Translations under genes and position numbers: made by a program
Shown: piece after piece, positions 1 through 8,767 of the stretch
Numbering within the stretch: the stretch's first letter is position 1
Layout of the letters: each line of letters opens with the position of its first letter
The notes under the pieces: model-generated
What the model was told of the DNA's origin: nothing
Database searches by the model: none
The model's input: only the letters and a program-made list of their open reading frames with translations
Origin: Marinibacterium sp.
Lineage (GTDB): Bacteria > Pseudomonadota > Alphaproteobacteria > Rhodobacterales > Rhodobacteraceae
Assembly: GCA_025800215.1 (NCBI GenBank)
Contig: JAOXSC010000155.1
Span: 1-33,925, forward strand
Length of the DNA stretch: 33,925 nucleotides
Direction of reading: 5' to 3'

Positions 1-1
1 C

Positions 2-295
2 GTCGAAGGCGACATTCGTGCCCACCTGCTGACCGTGGGCGAAAGCGCCACGATCAAGGGCGAAGTGACCGCCGATGACGTGGTGATCAATGGCCGCATC
101 GTGGGCCGTGTGCGTGGGCTCAAGGTGCGCCTGACCGCCACCGCCCGTGTCGAAGGCGACATCATCCACAAGACCATCGCCATCGAAAGCGGTGCGCATT
201 TCGAAGGCTCGGTGCAACGCCAGGACGACCCGCTGAACCCCGGCGCATCGTCGGCGCGTCCGGCCGCCGCTGCGGCCCCCGCATCGGGCAGCTGA
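2..295 (+). CDS. Bactofilin, C-terminal part (5' end outside window)
   Basis: This is the 3' part of a bactofilin, a cytoskeletal protein that polymerises through a right-handed beta-helix without nucleotide. The frame is open from base 2, so the real start lies upstream of the window. The visible part shows the repeating pattern of short beta strands with glycine turns typical of the DUF583 core (VKGEVTADDVVINGRIVG-like repeats), then a low-complexity Pro/Ala/Ser tail of about 25 residues, as in the disordered ends of bactofilins. A perfect hairpin with T-rich 3' side follows the stop. In alphaproteobacteria these genes often neighbour an M23 peptidase gene, which could lie upstream, but that is not visible. 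Family assignment is firm; specific role (cell shape, stalk or division) is unknown. Confidence 0.85.
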   Translation, partial: VEGDIRAHLLTVGESATIKGEVTADDVVINGRIVGRVRGLKVRLTATARVEGDIIHKTIAIESGAHFEGSVQRQDDPLNPGASSARPAAAAAPASGS

Positions 296-311
296 TCCGC
301 GCCACATCGAA

Positions 312-355
312 CAGAAAAACGGGCGCCGCAGGGATCTGCGGCGCCCGTTTTCTGT
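312..355 (+). terminator. Intrinsic terminator after bactofilin
   Basis: Bases 320-331 pair perfectly with 336-347 (12 bp, GC-rich, four-base loop ggat). The A-rich left flank and T-rich right flank extend the pairing with one bulge. The 3' side runs into tttt at 348-351, so it should end the bactofilin transcript 17 bases after its stop. The A tract on the left means it could also work on the opposite strand. Confidence 0.85.
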
Positions 356-407
356 TGGGCCCCAGTTTCTGTTGGGTCCCGGCGGGATCCGCGCAGCAGG
401 GGCCATG

Positions 408-438
408 AAAAAAGGCGGGGGACTGACTGGCCCCCGCC
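408..438 (-). terminator. Intrinsic terminator of the cyclophilin pair
   Basis: On the - strand an 8-bp GC stem (438-431 with 421-414) is followed by six Ts (413-408). It lies 26 bases beyond the stop of the second isomerase gene, in the right place to end that operon. Confidence 0.85.
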
Positions 439-463
439 CTGTTGTCCGCGAAAGACCTCGCGC

Positions 464-1018
464 TTATTGGGTGACACGCACCGCGTTCATGCGGTCGGGT
501 TCGCCCAGAACCGCGCCGTTCTGGCCTTTGCCGCGCTTGATCTGGTCCACCACATCCATGCCCGACGTGACCTGCCCGACAACGGTGTACTGGCCGTTCA
601 GGAAATATCCCGGCTCGAACATGATGAAGAACTGGCTGTTCGCAGAATCGGGGTTCTGCGAGCGCGCCATTCCGACCACGCCACGTTCAAACGCCCGATC
701 CGAAAACTCGGCCGGAATGTCGGGGCGATCCGAACCGCCGCGCCCGACATTGCGCATGTTGAACCCGTCCGCCGTGACATCTCCGAACTGCACATCGCCG
801 GTCTGCGCCATGAAGCCGTCGATCACGCGGTGGAACACCACGCCGTCATACTGGCCATCCTTGGCCAGCGCGGTGATCTGGGCCACGTGCTGGGGCGCGA
901 CGTCGTCGAAAAGGTCGATGACGATGGTGCCATTGGCCTCGCCCGCGACGTCAATCTCCAGCCCCGTGGCCAGCGCGGGACCCGCCAGCAGCGAAAAGGC
1001 CAGTGCCAGCTTACGCAT
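464..1018 (-). CDS. Secreted cyclophilin-type peptidyl-prolyl isomerase
   Basis: A 184-residue cyclophilin that catalyses cis-trans isomerisation of X-Pro bonds, probably in the periplasm. The N-terminus (MRKLALAFSLLAGPALA) is a typical Sec signal peptide with cleavage near residue 17-18. The cyclophilin core shows FHRVIDGFMAQTGD, the AEF stretch, GVVGMARSQNPDSANSQFFI and a closing GQVTSGMDVVD segment, as in the family. The FHR arginine and the QFFI phenylalanines of the active site are present. The start overlaps the last 8 bases of the upstream cyclophilin gene, so the two are translationally coupled. The strong terminator at 408-438 follows. It corresponds functionally to the E. coli PpiA type (periplasmic), but orthology is inferred. 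Confidence 0.92.
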   Translation of the reverse strand: MRKLALAFSLLAGPALATGLEIDVAGEANGTIVIDLFDDVAPQHVAQITALAKDGQYDGVVFHRVIDGFMAQTGDVQFGDVTADGFNMRNVGRGGSDRPDIPAEFSDRAFERGVVGMARSQNPDSANSQFFIMFEPGYFLNGQYTVVGQVTSGMDVVDQIKRGKGQNGAVLGEPDRMNAVRVTQ

Positions 1019-1517
1019 CGGCGGCCACCACGACCTTGATCATGCGGTCGGGCGATGCGGGCGGCTCGCCGCGGGTGATCGCGTCCACATGTTCCATCCC
1101 TGCGATCACGCGGCCATAGACGGTGTATTGCCGGTTCAGGAAATGGTTGTCGTTGAAGTTGATGAAGAACTGGCTGTTGGCCGAATTGGGGTTCTGCGAC
1201 CGGGCCGCGCCCAGGGTGCCGCGATCATGCGGGATGCCCGAGAATTCGGCCGGAAGATCGGGGTGCGACGACCCGCCGGTGCCAGCCATGCGCAGGTTGA
1301 AATCCTGCTCCATGTTGCCGTTGGCCACATCGCCGGTCTGCGCCATGAACCCGTCGATCACGCGGTGAAAGCAGACATTGTCATAGGCACCGTCACGCGC
1401 CAGCGTCTTCATGCGCTCGACATGTTTGGGGGCGATGTCGGGCAGAAGCTCGATGATCACGTCGCCATCTTTCAGCGTCATGATGATGGTGTTTTCGGGG
1501 TCCTTGATGTCGGCCAT
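1011..1517 (-). CDS. ppiB: Cytoplasmic cyclophilin-type peptidyl-prolyl isomerase
   Basis: A 168-residue cyclophilin without a signal peptide, so a cytosolic proline isomerase and folding helper. Motifs are FHRVIDGFMAQTGD, PAEFS, GTLGAARSQNPNSANSQFFI and the YTVYGRVIAGMEHVD closing strand, all in the usual order and spacing. Start chosen at the ATG preceded by AGGAG about 8 bases upstream; the protein begins MADIKDPENT. It is the first gene of a two-gene operon with the secreted paralog (8-base overlap). The two proteins are clearly homologous over their whole core, so the pair looks like an old tandem duplication with one copy gaining an export signal. The divergent neighbour is pgk. Confidence 0.93.
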   Translation of the reverse strand: MADIKDPENTIIMTLKDGDVIIELLPDIAPKHVERMKTLARDGAYDNVCFHRVIDGFMAQTGDVANGNMEQDFNLRMAGTGGSSHPDLPAEFSGIPHDRGTLGAARSQNPNSANSQFFINFNDNHFLNRQYTVYGRVIAGMEHVDAITRGEPPASPDRMIKVVVAADA

Positions 1518-1736
1518 CTGGCGCTCCTGTCGTTATCCTGAGGCCCTACCTAATGTGCCTGCGCGCCGGGGGAAAGCAGGCAGCGATGACTTTTTGCTCA
1601 GGCGCCCCCGCATCGCGCTCCGGGCAGGCGCGAAAATGCGCGCCAACCCGCCCGGATGCTGCAATGACGCATTGACGCAGACCCGCCATCTGCGCCACAG
1701 AGCGCGCGATTGATTTTCTGATTGGGAGAGCCGCGC
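1518..1736. other. Divergent intergenic region, ppiB / pgk
   Basis: These 219 bases must hold promoters for the cyclophilin pair (-) and pgk (+). I see good ribosome sites (AGGAG for ppiB, GGGAGAG for pgk). A TTGACG element at 1674 faces pgk, but no convincing -10 box stands at the right distance. No RNA gene or clear operator was found. Confidence 0.4.
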
Positions 1737-2927
1737 ATGGCCTGGAAAACGCTCGATGACATGGATCTGGACGGCAAGCGCGTTCTGGTGCGCGTCGACA
1801 TCAATGTGCCGGTCGACGCTGGCAAGGTCACCGATGACACCCGCATCCGCCGCCTGGCCCCCACCATGGCCGACATCATCGCCAAGGGCGGTCGCCCGAT
1901 CCTGCTGGCGCATTTCGGGCGCCCCAAGGGGCAGGTCGTGGCCGACATGTCGCTGCAGCCGCTGGTGCCCGCGCTTGAGGCCGCGTTCGGCGTGCCGGTG
2001 AGCTTTGTTGCCGACTGCCGGGGCCCTGCCGCCGAAACGGCCGCAGACGCGCTGGCGCAGGGGGAAATCCTGCTGTGCGAAAACACCCGCTTTCACGCGG
2101 GCGAGGAAAAGAACGACAGCGCTCTGGCCGCCGAAATGGCCGCGCTTGGCGATGTCTATTGCAACGACGCCTTTTCGGCGGCGCATCGCGCGCATGCCTC
2201 GACCGCAGGTGTGGCGGATCTGCTGCCGGCCTGTGCGGGCCGTCTGATGCAGGCCGAACTGACCGCGCTTGACAGCGCGCTTGGCACGCCCGAACGCCCG
2301 GTCATGGCCGTGGTGGGCGGGGCCAAAGTGTCGACCAAGCTTGAACTGCTGGGCAACCTGATCGACAAGGTCGACCACCTGGTGATCGGCGGCGGCATGG
2401 CCAATACGTTCCTGGCGGCCCAGGGCATCGACGTGGGCAAATCGCTGGCCGAACACGACATGACCGACACCGCGCGCGCGATCCTGGACAAGGCCAGCGG
2501 CTCGGGCTGTGACATCATCCTGCCCGCCGATGTGGTGGTGGCCCGCGAATTCAAGGCCGGGGCCGACAACGACACCTTGGCCGCCGATGCCTGCCCCGCC
2601 GACGCGATGATCCTGGATGCGGGCCCCGACACGGTGGAGCGCATCGGCGCGGCGCTGGCCGGGGCCAAGACGCTGATCTGGAACGGCCCGCTGGGCGCCT
2701 TTGAAATCGCGCCCTTCGACACCGCGACCAACGCAGCCGCCACCAAGGCCGCCGACGCGACCCGCGCCGGCACCCTGATCAGCGTGGCAGGCGGCGGTGA
2801 CACCGTGGCGGCGCTCAACCAGGCCGGCGCGGCCGACGCCTTCACCTATATCTCGACCGCCGGCGGCGCCTTCCTGGAATGGATGGAAGGCAAGACCCTG
2901 CCCGGCGTTGCGGCGCTTGACCAATAA
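1737..2927 (+). CDS. pgk: Phosphoglycerate kinase
   Basis: Converts 1,3-bisphosphoglycerate plus ADP to 3-phosphoglycerate plus ATP in glycolysis, and the reverse in gluconeogenesis; cytosolic. The 396 residues match the family's usual length. N-terminal domain motifs are RVDINVPVD, the GRPKG loop and [13 protein letters not shown]. The hinge region and C-terminal nucleotide domain show [14 protein letters not shown], the GGGMANTFL stretch, [10 protein letters not shown] and the [11 protein letters not shown] glycine-rich phosphate loop. Start is the ATG at 1737, preceded by GGGAGAG; an in-frame TTG at 1722 is less likely. It is followed by a class I aldolase gene 138 bases downstream on the same strand, a common glycolytic pairing in Rhodobacterales. 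Confidence 0.97.
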   Translation: MAWKTLDDMDLDGKRVLVRVDINVPVDAGKVTDDTRIRRLAPTMADIIAKGGRPILLAHFGRPKGQVVADMSLQPLVPALEAAFGVPVSFVADCRGPAAETAADALAQGEILLCENTRFHAGEEKNDSALAAEMAALGDVYCNDAFSAAHRAHASTAGVADLLPACAGRLMQAELTALDSALGTPERPVMAVVGGAKVSTKLELLGNLIDKVDHLVIGGGMANTFLAAQGIDVGKSLAEHDMTDTARAILDKASGSGCDIILPADVVVAREFKAGADNDTLAADACPADAMILDAGPDTVERIGAALAGAKTLIWNGPLGAFEIAPFDTATNAAATKAADATRAGTLISVAGGGDTVAALNQAGAADAFTYISTAGGAFLEWMEGKTLPGVAALDQ

Positions 2928-2947
2928 TCGCCAGTTAAACAGAGCCG

Positions 2948-2970
2948 ACAGGGGCCAGCCGCGCCCCTGT
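2948..2970 (+). terminator. GC hairpin after pgk, weak terminator candidate
   Basis: An 8-bp perfect stem (2948-2955 with 2963-2970, seven-base loop) stands 20 bases after the pgk stop. It lacks a T tract, so it may only weaken read-through or protect the 3' end. A second inverted repeat (3009-3015 with 3026-3032) lies in the leader of the aldolase gene. Confidence 0.4.
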
Positions 2971-3065
2971 TAGCGTCAACTCATTGCATCCCCCCGCGCG
3001 CTCTCCTAGAGGTGGAGGCGCCGGACCACCTCCGGTAGAACGATTTGAAAAGGCGGATAGAGATC

Positions 3066-3959
3066 ATGTCGGATATGAGCCAGAAAGACCGTATGGCAAC
3101 GGCCCCGGGCTTCATTGCAGCCCTTGACCAGAGCGGCGGGTCCACCCCCAAGGCGCTCAAACTCTATGGCATCGAAGAAGATGCCTATGGCTCGGACAGC
3201 GAAATGTTCGACCTGATCCACGCCATGCGCTCGCGCATCGCACAGGCTGACGCCTTTACCGGCGACAAGGTGATCGGGGCGATCCTGTTCGAAATGACCA
3301 TGGATCGTGACATCAACGGCAAACCCGCCGCCCAGTTCCTGTGGGAAGACCGCCAGGTCGTGCCCTTCCTGAAGGTGGACAAAGGGCTCGCCGATGCCGA
3401 AAACGGCGTCAAGGTGATGAAGCCGATGCCCGATCTGGACGCGCTGCTGTCGCGCGCCGTCGAAAAAGGGATCTTCGGCACCAAGATGCGCTCGGTCATC
3501 GACGCGGCCAATGCCGAAGGCATCGCCGCCGTGGTGGCCCAGCAATTCGAGATCGGCAAACAGATCCTGGGCCACGGCCTGGTTCCGATCATCGAACCCG
3601 AAGTGACCATTTCCATCGCCGACAAGGCCGCAGCCGAAGACATCCTGCGCGATGAGATCGCCAAGCAGCTCGACGCCCTGCCCGAAGATCAGGACGTGAT
3701 GCTCAAGCTGACCCTGCCCGAGGCGGACAACCACTACAAACCGCTGATCGACCACCCGCGCGTGCTGCGCGTCGTGGCGCTGTCGGGTGGCTACAGCCGC
3801 GAAGAAGCCAATGATCGCCTGTCGCGTCAGACCGGCATGATCGCCAGCTTCAGCCGCGCCCTGACCGAAGGCCTGTCGGCCCAGCAGTCGGATGCCGAAT
3901 TCGGCGACACCATCGCGGCCTCGATCGACAGCATCCACGCCGCATCGGTCGCTGGCTGA
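3066..3959 (+). CDS. fda: Class I fructose-bisphosphate aldolase
   Basis: Cleaves fructose 1,6-bisphosphate to dihydroxyacetone phosphate and glyceraldehyde 3-phosphate through a Schiff base, without metal. The protein has 297 residues and belongs to the short bacterial class I type seen in Staphylococcus. It opens with a [29 protein letters not shown] segment; AALDQSGGS is the family signature. The lysine in VMLKLTLPE (about residue 214) is in the place of the Schiff-base lysine; GTKMRS and [11 protein letters not shown] are also family-typical. Start is the ATG at 3066 with AGGCGG upstream; a second ATG at 3075 is possible. A hairpin follows the stop. The class assignment is firm; gene naming in this family is inconsistent. 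Confidence 0.93.
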   Translation: MSDMSQKDRMATAPGFIAALDQSGGSTPKALKLYGIEEDAYGSDSEMFDLIHAMRSRIAQADAFTGDKVIGAILFEMTMDRDINGKPAAQFLWEDRQVVPFLKVDKGLADAENGVKVMKPMPDLDALLSRAVEKGIFGTKMRSVIDAANAEGIAAVVAQQFEIGKQILGHGLVPIIEPEVTISIADKAAAEDILRDEIAKQLDALPEDQDVMLKLTLPEADNHYKPLIDHPRVLRVVALSGGYSREEANDRLSRQTGMIASFSRALTEGLSAQQSDAEFGDTIAASIDSIHAASVAG

Positions 3960-3971
3960 CCTTTTGATTTC

Positions 3972-3999
3972 GCTGCAGGGCCCGGTCGGGGCCTGCAGC
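3972..3999 (+). terminator. Hairpin after aldolase gene
   Basis: An 8-bp stem (3972-3979 with 3992-3999) extended by three inner GC pairs after one mismatch. There is no T tract after it, so it is a weak or Rho-assisted end, or an mRNA-stabilising structure. Confidence 0.45.
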
Positions 4000-4080
4000 C
4001 CCCCGACACAGCCCACCTTTCGCCATTTTAGGGGGATTCCCTTGGCAGTCCGGCTGTGGCATACTGGATGAAAGGCGCGC

Positions 4081-4410
4081 TTGAGACGCCGGATCGAGGC
4101 CAGTAACCCCGTGCAACGCAAATCCCGGACCCCCTGGGGGGCATTCCTCTACTACACCGCAGCCTTTGCCCTGGGCGGCTATTTCACCTTTGCCGCCGTG
4201 CAGGGCGATTACGGGCTGTTCCGCAGGATCGAAGCCGAAGCCACCAACGATGCCCTGCGCCGCGATCTGGAACGGATCCGCGCCGACGTCGCTGTCACCG
4301 AAAACCTGACCCGCAGGCTTTCGGATGACTATCTTGATCTCGACCTGCTGGATGAACAGGCGCGCTCGGTGCTGGGGATGATCCGCGCCGACGAAATCGT
4401 CATCCGCTGA
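4081..4410 (+). CDS. FtsB-like septum formation initiator protein
   Basis: A small bitopic membrane protein of the DivIC/FtsB family, which in other bacteria bridges FtsQ and FtsL in the divisome. After a short basic cytoplasmic segment there is one membrane helix (about residues 21-40, LYYTAAFALGGYFTFAAV). Next comes YGLFRRIEAEA and a heptad-like coiled coil (about 48-75, ending RLSDDYLDLDLLDEQARSVLGM), the standard FtsB layout. The start is uncertain. TTG at 4081 has AAAGG at good spacing and gives 109 residues; GTG at 4111 gives 99 and fits homolog length better. It stands between the aldolase gene and pdhA, a position I recall for other Rhodobacterales. Named by fold and context. Confidence 0.82.
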   Translation: MRRRIEASNPVQRKSRTPWGAFLYYTAAFALGGYFTFAAVQGDYGLFRRIEAEATNDALRRDLERIRADVAVTENLTRRLSDDYLDLDLLDEQARSVLGMIRADEIVIR

Positions 4411-4495
4411 CACCCCCGCCCTGTGCCGATGCGCGCGCCCGCGCGCAATTCATGCCACCCGCCCGGCTCTGCCCTTGCGGGACCAGCCTCCATTG

Positions 4496-4509
4496 GTTTA
4501 GCGTTAAAC
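4496..4509. promoter_or_regulatory. Small AT-rich palindrome upstream of pdhA
   Basis: GTTTA-gcgt-TAAAC is a perfect 5-4-5 inverted repeat, 40 bases before the pdhA start, in the only AT-rich patch of this intergenic region. It is placed like an operator or promoter element. No regulator can be named. Confidence 0.3.
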
Positions 4510-4548
4510 TATCAACGTCACGAACCTTAAAACGCGGGGAGGATCGCC

Positions 4549-5538
4549 ATGGCGGCGCGCAGGGCGACAAAGAAACCGGCAGTGTCGGCGGATGAACTCA
4601 AGACCTATTATCGCGACATGCTGCTGATCCGGCGCTTTGAAGAAAAGGCCGGGCAGCTCTACGGCATGGGGCTGATCGGGGGGTTCTGCCATCTCTATAT
4701 CGGGCAAGAGGCGGTTGTCGTCGGGCTCGAAGCCGCTGCCGAAGAGGGCGACAAGCGCATCACCTCCTATCGCGATCACGGGCACATGCTGGCCTGCGGC
4801 ATGGATCCCAACGGGGTCATGGCCGAACTGACCGGGCGCATCGGCGGCTATTCCAAAGGCAAGGGCGGCTCGATGCACATGTTCTCCAAGGAAAAGGATT
4901 TCTATGGCGGGCACGGCATCGTCGGCGCGCAGGTGCCGCTTGGGGCCGGGCTGGCCTTTTCCGACAAATACAAAGGCACCGACCGCGTCACCTTTACCTA
5001 TTTCGGCGATGGTGCGGCCAATCAGGGCCAGGTCTATGAAACCTTCAACATGGCCGCGCTGTGGGATCTTCCGGTGATCTTTGTCATCGAAAATAATCAA
5101 TACGCCATGGGCACCGCGCAGCAGCGCTCGACCTCGACCAAGGACATCTATCACCGCGGCGAAGCCTTTGGCATCCCAGGTGAGATGGTCGATGGCATGG
5201 ATGTGCTGGCGGTGCGCGATGCCGGCCAGCGCGCGGTGGCCCACTGCCGCAAGGGCAAAGGCCCCTATATCCTCGAGGTCAAGACCTACCGCTATCGCGG
5301 CCATTCCATGTCCGATCCCGCCAAATACCGCACCCGCGAAGAGGTGCAGAAAGTGCGCGAGGAAAAAGACGCCATCGACCATGTACGCGACCTGCTGATC
5401 GACGGCGGCCACGCCACCGAAGACGACCTCAAGGCCATCGACAAAGAGATCAAGCAGATCGTCAACGCCTCGGCCGATTTCGCCAAAGACAGCCCCGAGC
5501 CGCCGCTGGACGCGCTCTGGACCGACATCTACGCCTGA
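4549..5538 (+). CDS. pdhA: Pyruvate dehydrogenase E1 component, alpha subunit
   Basis: The alpha half of the thiamine-diphosphate E1 that decarboxylates pyruvate and passes the acetyl group to lipoyl-E2. The 329 residues are usual for alphaproteobacterial and mitochondrial-type E1-alpha. Visible motifs are [32 protein letters not shown] and the cofactor-binding motif [12 protein letters not shown] ending in [10 protein letters not shown]. The regulatory-loop segment [19 protein letters not shown] is also present; whether its serines are phosphorylated in bacteria is unknown. GGGGAGGA stands before the ATG. pdhB follows after 16 bases, giving a pdhA-pdhB-pdhC operon. Confidence 0.97.
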   Translation: MAARRATKKPAVSADELKTYYRDMLLIRRFEEKAGQLYGMGLIGGFCHLYIGQEAVVVGLEAAAEEGDKRITSYRDHGHMLACGMDPNGVMAELTGRIGGYSKGKGGSMHMFSKEKDFYGGHGIVGAQVPLGAGLAFSDKYKGTDRVTFTYFGDGAANQGQVYETFNMAALWDLPVIFVIENNQYAMGTAQQRSTSTKDIYHRGEAFGIPGEMVDGMDVLAVRDAGQRAVAHCRKGKGPYILEVKTYRYRGHSMSDPAKYRTREEVQKVREEKDAIDHVRDLLIDGGHATEDDLKAIDKEIKQIVNASADFAKDSPEPPLDALWTDIYA

Positions 5539-5554
5539 GGAAAGGATCACAGAC

Positions 5555-6934
5555 ATGGCAATCGACATTCTCATGCCCGCCCTCTCGCCCACGATGGAAG
5601 AAGGCACGCTGGCCAAATGGCTGGTCAAGGAAGGCGACAGCGTCCGTTCGGGTGACATCCTGGCTGAAATCGAAACCGACAAGGCCACCATGGAATTCGA
5701 AGCGGTGGACGAAGGGGTGATCGGCAAGCTGCTGATCGCCGAAGGCAGCGAAGGCGTGCGGGTCAACACCCCCATCGCCATCCTGCTCGAAGACGGCGAA
5801 AGCGCCGATGACATTGGCACAGCCCCCGCCCCCGCGCCGGAGGCGACAGCCGACGCGGGCAAGGCGGCGGCCCCCGCAGGGGGCTCCAACGCGCCCGCCA
5901 CCCCGATCCCGGCCGCCCCTGATCCAACCCCCGACTGGCCCGAAGGCACGCCGATGGTGCAGCAGACCGTGCGCGAAGCCCTGCGCGACGCCATGGCCGA
6001 AGAAATGGCCGCCGATGACAGCGTCTTCATCATGGGCGAAGAGGTCGGCGAATATCAGGGCGCCTACAAGGTCAGCCAGGGCCTGCTCGACCGCTTCGGC
6101 TCCAAACGCGTGATCGACACGCCGATCACCGAACACGGCTTTGCCGGCATCGCCACCGGCGCCGCCTTTGGCGGGCTGCGCCCGATTGTCGAATTCATGA
6201 CCTTCAACTTCGCCATGCAGGCGATCGACCAGATCATCAATTCCGCCGCCAAGACGCTCTACATGTCCGGCGGTCAGATGGGCGCGCCCATGGTCTTTCG
6301 CGGCCCCAACGGCGCCGCCGCCCGCGTCGCCGCCCAGCACAGCCAGGACTATGCCGCCTGGTACATGCAGATACCGGGGCTCAAGGTGGCCATGCCCTAT
6401 TGCGCCTCGGACGCCAAAGGGCTGCTGAAATCCGCGATCCGCGACCCCAACCCGGTGATCTTCCTGGAAAACGAAATCCTCTACGGGCGCAGCTTTGACG
6501 TGCCGCAGCTGGATGACTACACCGTCCCCTTCGGCAAGGCCCGGATCTGGCGCGAAGGGTCCGATGTCACCATCGTCAGCTTCGGCATCGGCATGCAATA
6601 CGCGCTCGAAGCGGCCGACAGGCTGGCCGAAGACGGCATTTCGGCCGAGGTCATCGACCTGCGCACCCTGCGCCCGATGGACACCGACACGATCATCAGA
6701 TCGGTGATGAAAACCAACCGCTGCGTCACCGTCGAAGAAGGCTGGCCGCAGGGATCGGTGGGCAGCTACATCAGCTCGGTCATCATGCGCGACGCCTTCG
6801 ACTATCTCGATGCCCCGGTGCTCACCTGCACCGGCAAGGATGTCCCGATGCCCTATGCCGCCAACCTGGAACGCTTGGCCCTGATCACCACGGACGAAGT
6901 CATCGCCGCCGTGAAACAAGTCACCTATCGCTAA
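5555..6934 (+). CDS. pdhB: Pyruvate dehydrogenase E1 beta subunit with N-terminal lipoyl domain
   Basis: The 459 residues combine a lipoyl domain (about 1-80; lipoylation lysine in ETDKATME), a flexible Ala/Pro linker (about 90-130) and the E1-beta transketolase-like part (about 135-459). The latter shows [48 protein letters not shown] and a C-terminal domain with [11 protein letters not shown]1-beta fused to a lipoyl domain is known from alphaproteobacteria such as Sinorhizobium and Zymomonas. Spacing to pdhA is 16 bases and to pdhC 14 bases, each with a good ribosome site. The lipoyl and linker part is nearly the same, also at DNA level, as that of pdhC. Confidence 0.97.
   Translation: MAIDILMPALSPTMEEGTLAKWLVKEGDSVRSGDILAEIETDKATMEFEAVDEGVIGKLLIAEGSEGVRVNTPIAILLEDGESADDIGTAPAPAPEATADAGKAAAPAGGSNAPATPIPAAPDPTPDWPEGTPMVQQTVREALRDAMAEEMAADDSVFIMGEEVGEYQGAYKVSQGLLDRFGSKRVIDTPITEHGFAGIATGAAFGGLRPIVEFMTFNFAMQAIDQIINSAAKTLYMSGGQMGAPMVFRGPNGAAARVAAQHSQDYAAWYMQIPGLKVAMPYCASDAKGLLKSAIRDPNPVIFLENEILYGRSFDVPQLDDYTVPFGKARIWREGSDVTIVSFGIGMQYALEAADRLAEDGISAEVIDLRTLRPMDTDTIIRSVMKTNRCVTVEEGWPQGSVGSYISSVIMRDAFDYLDAPVLTCTGKDVPMPYAANLERLALITTDEVIAAVKQVTYR
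5567..5886 (+). repeat. Direct repeat, copy 1 (lipoyl domain and linker of pdhB)
   Basis: About 320 bases that align without gaps to 6961-7280 (offset 1394). They include a run of about 38 identical bases near the start (5570-5607) and long identical stretches through the lipoyl lysine region and into the linker. The other copy lies in pdhC. Confidence 0.8.
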
Positions 6935-6948
6935 GAGGAGACGGACCC

Positions 6949-8274
6949 ATGCCCATTGAAATCCTCATGCCCGCCCTCTCGCCCACGATGGAAGAAGGCA
7001 CCCTTGCCAAATGGCTGGTCAAGGAAGGCGACAACGTCAGCTCGGGCGACCTTCTGGCCGAGATCGAAACCGACAAGGCCACCATGGAGTTCGAAGCGGT
7101 GGACGAAGGCGTGATCGGCAAGCTGCTGATCCCCGAGGGGACCGAAGGCGTCAAGGTCAACACCGCCATCGCCGTCCTGCTCGAAGACGGCGAAAGCGCG
7201 GATGACATTGGCACAGCACCCGCCCCCGCGCCGGAGGCGGCAGCCGACGCGGCCAAGGAAGCGGCCCCTGCAGGGGGCTCTGACGCGGCCGCCCCCCCTG
7301 CGCCCCCCGCCCCCGCTGCGCCCGCAACCGCCACAGGCGACCGCGTCTTTGCCTCACCGCTGGCACGCCGGATCGCGGCGCAAAAGGGGCTCGATCTGGC
7401 GCAGATCACCGGCACCGGCCCGCGTGGCCGCATCGTCAAGGCCGATGTCGAAGGCGCAACCGCAAGCCCGGCCGTGGCCGCGACACCCGCCGCCGCCCCC
7501 GCGCCCATGGCGACCACCGCACCTGCCCCGACCGCGCCCACGGGCCCGTCGGCCGATGCGATCGCAAAACTCTATGCCGACCGCGACTATGATGACCTGC
7601 CGCTTGATGGCATGCGCAAGACCATCGCCGCCCGGCTGAGCGAGGCCAAACAGACCATCCCGCATTTCTACCTGCGCCGCGACATCCGTCTTGATGCGCT
7701 GCTCGGGTTCCGCGCCGAGCTGAACGCACAGCTGGCCGCGCGGGACATCAAGCTCAGCGTCAATGACTTCATCATCAAGGCCTGCGCGCTGGCGCTCCAG
7801 CAGGTGCCCGATGCCAATGCGGTCTGGGCCGGTGACCGGATCCTGCGGCTCAGACCGTCGGATGTGGCGGTGGCCGTGGCCATTGACGGTGGGCTCTTTA
7901 CGCCTGTGCTCCGGGACGCCGACGCCAAAAGCCTCTCGGCGCTGTCGTCCGAGATGAAAGACCTCGCCACCCGCGCCCGCGACCGCAAACTGGCGCCGCA
8001 TGAATATCAGGGCGGCAGCTTTGCAATCTCCAATCTGGGCATGTTCGGGATCGACAATTTCGACGCCGTCATCAACCCGCCCCACGGGGCCATTCTGGCG
8101 GTGGGCGCTGGCGTCAAGAAACCCGTGATCGGCGCGGACGGAGAGATCACCGCCGCCACCGTCATGTCCGTCACCCTGTCGGTCGATCACCGGGTCATCG
8201 ACGGCGCGCTTGGTGCGCAGCTTTTGCAGGCCATTGTCGACAATCTGGAAAATCCGCTGCTGATGCTCGCCTGA
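6949..8274 (+). CDS. pdhC: Pyruvate dehydrogenase E2, dihydrolipoamide acetyltransferase
   Basis: The core of the complex, moving the acetyl group from lipoate to CoA. The 441 residues read: one lipoyl domain (about 1-80, lysine in ETDKATME), Ala/Pro linker, peripheral subunit-binding domain (about 125-165; [17 protein letters not shown] to [14 protein letters not shown]), second linker, and catalytic domain (about 205-441). The HxxxD active site is [11 protein letters not shown] near the C-terminus, with [14 protein letters not shown] before it. AAGAGGAG precedes the ATG. There is no lpd (E3) gene after it in this window; the next genes run the other way, so E3 must come from elsewhere. Confidence 0.97.
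   Translation: MPIEILMPALSPTMEEGTLAKWLVKEGDNVSSGDLLAEIETDKATMEFEAVDEGVIGKLLIPEGTEGVKVNTAIAVLLEDGESADDIGTAPAPAPEAAADAAKEAAPAGGSDAAAPPAPPAPAAPATATGDRVFASPLARRIAAQKGLDLAQITGTGPRGRIVKADVEGATASPAVAATPAAAPAPMATTAPAPTAPTGPSADAIAKLYADRDYDDLPLDGMRKTIAARLSEAKQTIPHFYLRRDIRLDALLGFRAELNAQLAARDIKLSVNDFIIKACALALQQVPDANAVWAGDRILRLRPSDVAVAVAIDGGLFTPVLRDADAKSLSALSSEMKDLATRARDRKLAPHEYQGGSFAISNLGMFGIDNFDAVINPPHGAILAVGAGVKKPVIGADGEITAATVMSVTLSVDHRVIDGALGAQLLQAIVDNLENPLLMLA
6961..7280 (+). repeat. Direct repeat, copy 2 (lipoyl domain and linker of pdhC)
   Basis: The partner of 5567-5886. The similarity reaches beyond the folded lipoyl domain into the low-constraint Ala/Pro linker, which suggests sequence exchange between the two genes and not only shared function. 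Confidence 0.8.
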
Positions 8275-8306
8275 TCACATCCGCAGCAGCCGCTCTGCCG
8301 ATCCGA

Positions 8307-8657
8307 TCAGCCGCACCAGATCCGGCTGATCGCCTCGTCATCGTTCAGCTCGACATTCAGCCGCTTGGGATCTTTTTCGGCGTTCACGAAGGGTGCGCCC
8401 TGCTGCTGCACCTGCACACCTATGGGCAGCTGCGTGCCGACCTGCCCATAGGGCGCGCCCAGAAGATGCAGATACTGATCCGCCCCACAGGGATCTTTCT
8501 GCGCCGCCGCGCCAAGCGCCGTGCTGCCGATGTCGGTAACCGGCTGACCCGGTACATCCACCACCGGCCCCGGCCCCAGCGGCAGGGCCTGTGTGTCTGC
8601 CCAGACAGCCGACGCGCTCAGCACCAGAGCCGCGCCATAGATCCAGATACGTGCCAT
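8307..8657 (-). CDS. Secreted I78-type peptidase inhibitor-like protein
   Basis: A 116-residue protein with an N-terminal signal peptide (MARIWIYGAALVLSASAVWA, cleavage about residue 20), so likely periplasmic. The C-terminal half (CGADQYLHLLGAPYGQV to the end) matches the I78 inhibitor pattern: a conserved first Cys, a short helix, then the closing motif KRLNVELNDDEAISRIWCG, where RLN and the final CG are the family hallmarks. I78 proteins inhibit serine proteases in some actinobacteria; the role in Gram-negative bacteria is unclear. Start is the ATG at 8657 with GGAG six bases upstream. It is convergent with pdhC. A 15-base palindrome stands just upstream of the ribosome site. Confidence 0.75.
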   Translation of the reverse strand: MARIWIYGAALVLSASAVWADTQALPLGPGPVVDVPGQPVTDIGSTALGAAAQKDPCGADQYLHLLGAPYGQVGTQLPIGVQVQQQGAPFVNAEKDPKRLNVELNDDEAISRIWCG

Positions 8658-8677
8658 GATTTGCTCCGTCGATCCCG

Positions 8678-8692
8678 TGCACATGTTGTGCA
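8678..8692. promoter_or_regulatory. Perfect palindrome upstream of the I78 gene
   Basis: TGCACA-tgt-TGTGCA (6-3-6) sits 21 bases upstream of the start codon of the secreted inhibitor gene. It could be an operator or a leader hairpin. No regulator is recognised. Confidence 0.35.
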
Positions 8693-8767
8693 GACTATTG
8701 AACGGAAGATCATCTGGCGCAAGGTTCGCACGCACACACCCTACAGGACCAATGCGCGCAGGTCCCG

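Noticed and set aside
349..379. Two copies of tttctgttggg with 17-base period
   Set aside because: Only two short copies overlapping a terminator; no sign of an array or CRISPR.
372..1541. 389-codon + strand frame over the two cyclophilins
   Set aside because: Antisense of two well-supported genes; translation has no recognisable domain.
4504..6919. Long antisense frames over pdhA and pdhB
   Set aside because: They mirror the third-position GC bias of real genes and have low-complexity translations.
8275..8306. Terminator between pdhC and the convergent I78 gene
   Set aside because: Only a weak CTGATC/GATCAG inverted repeat; no convincing stem or T tract.
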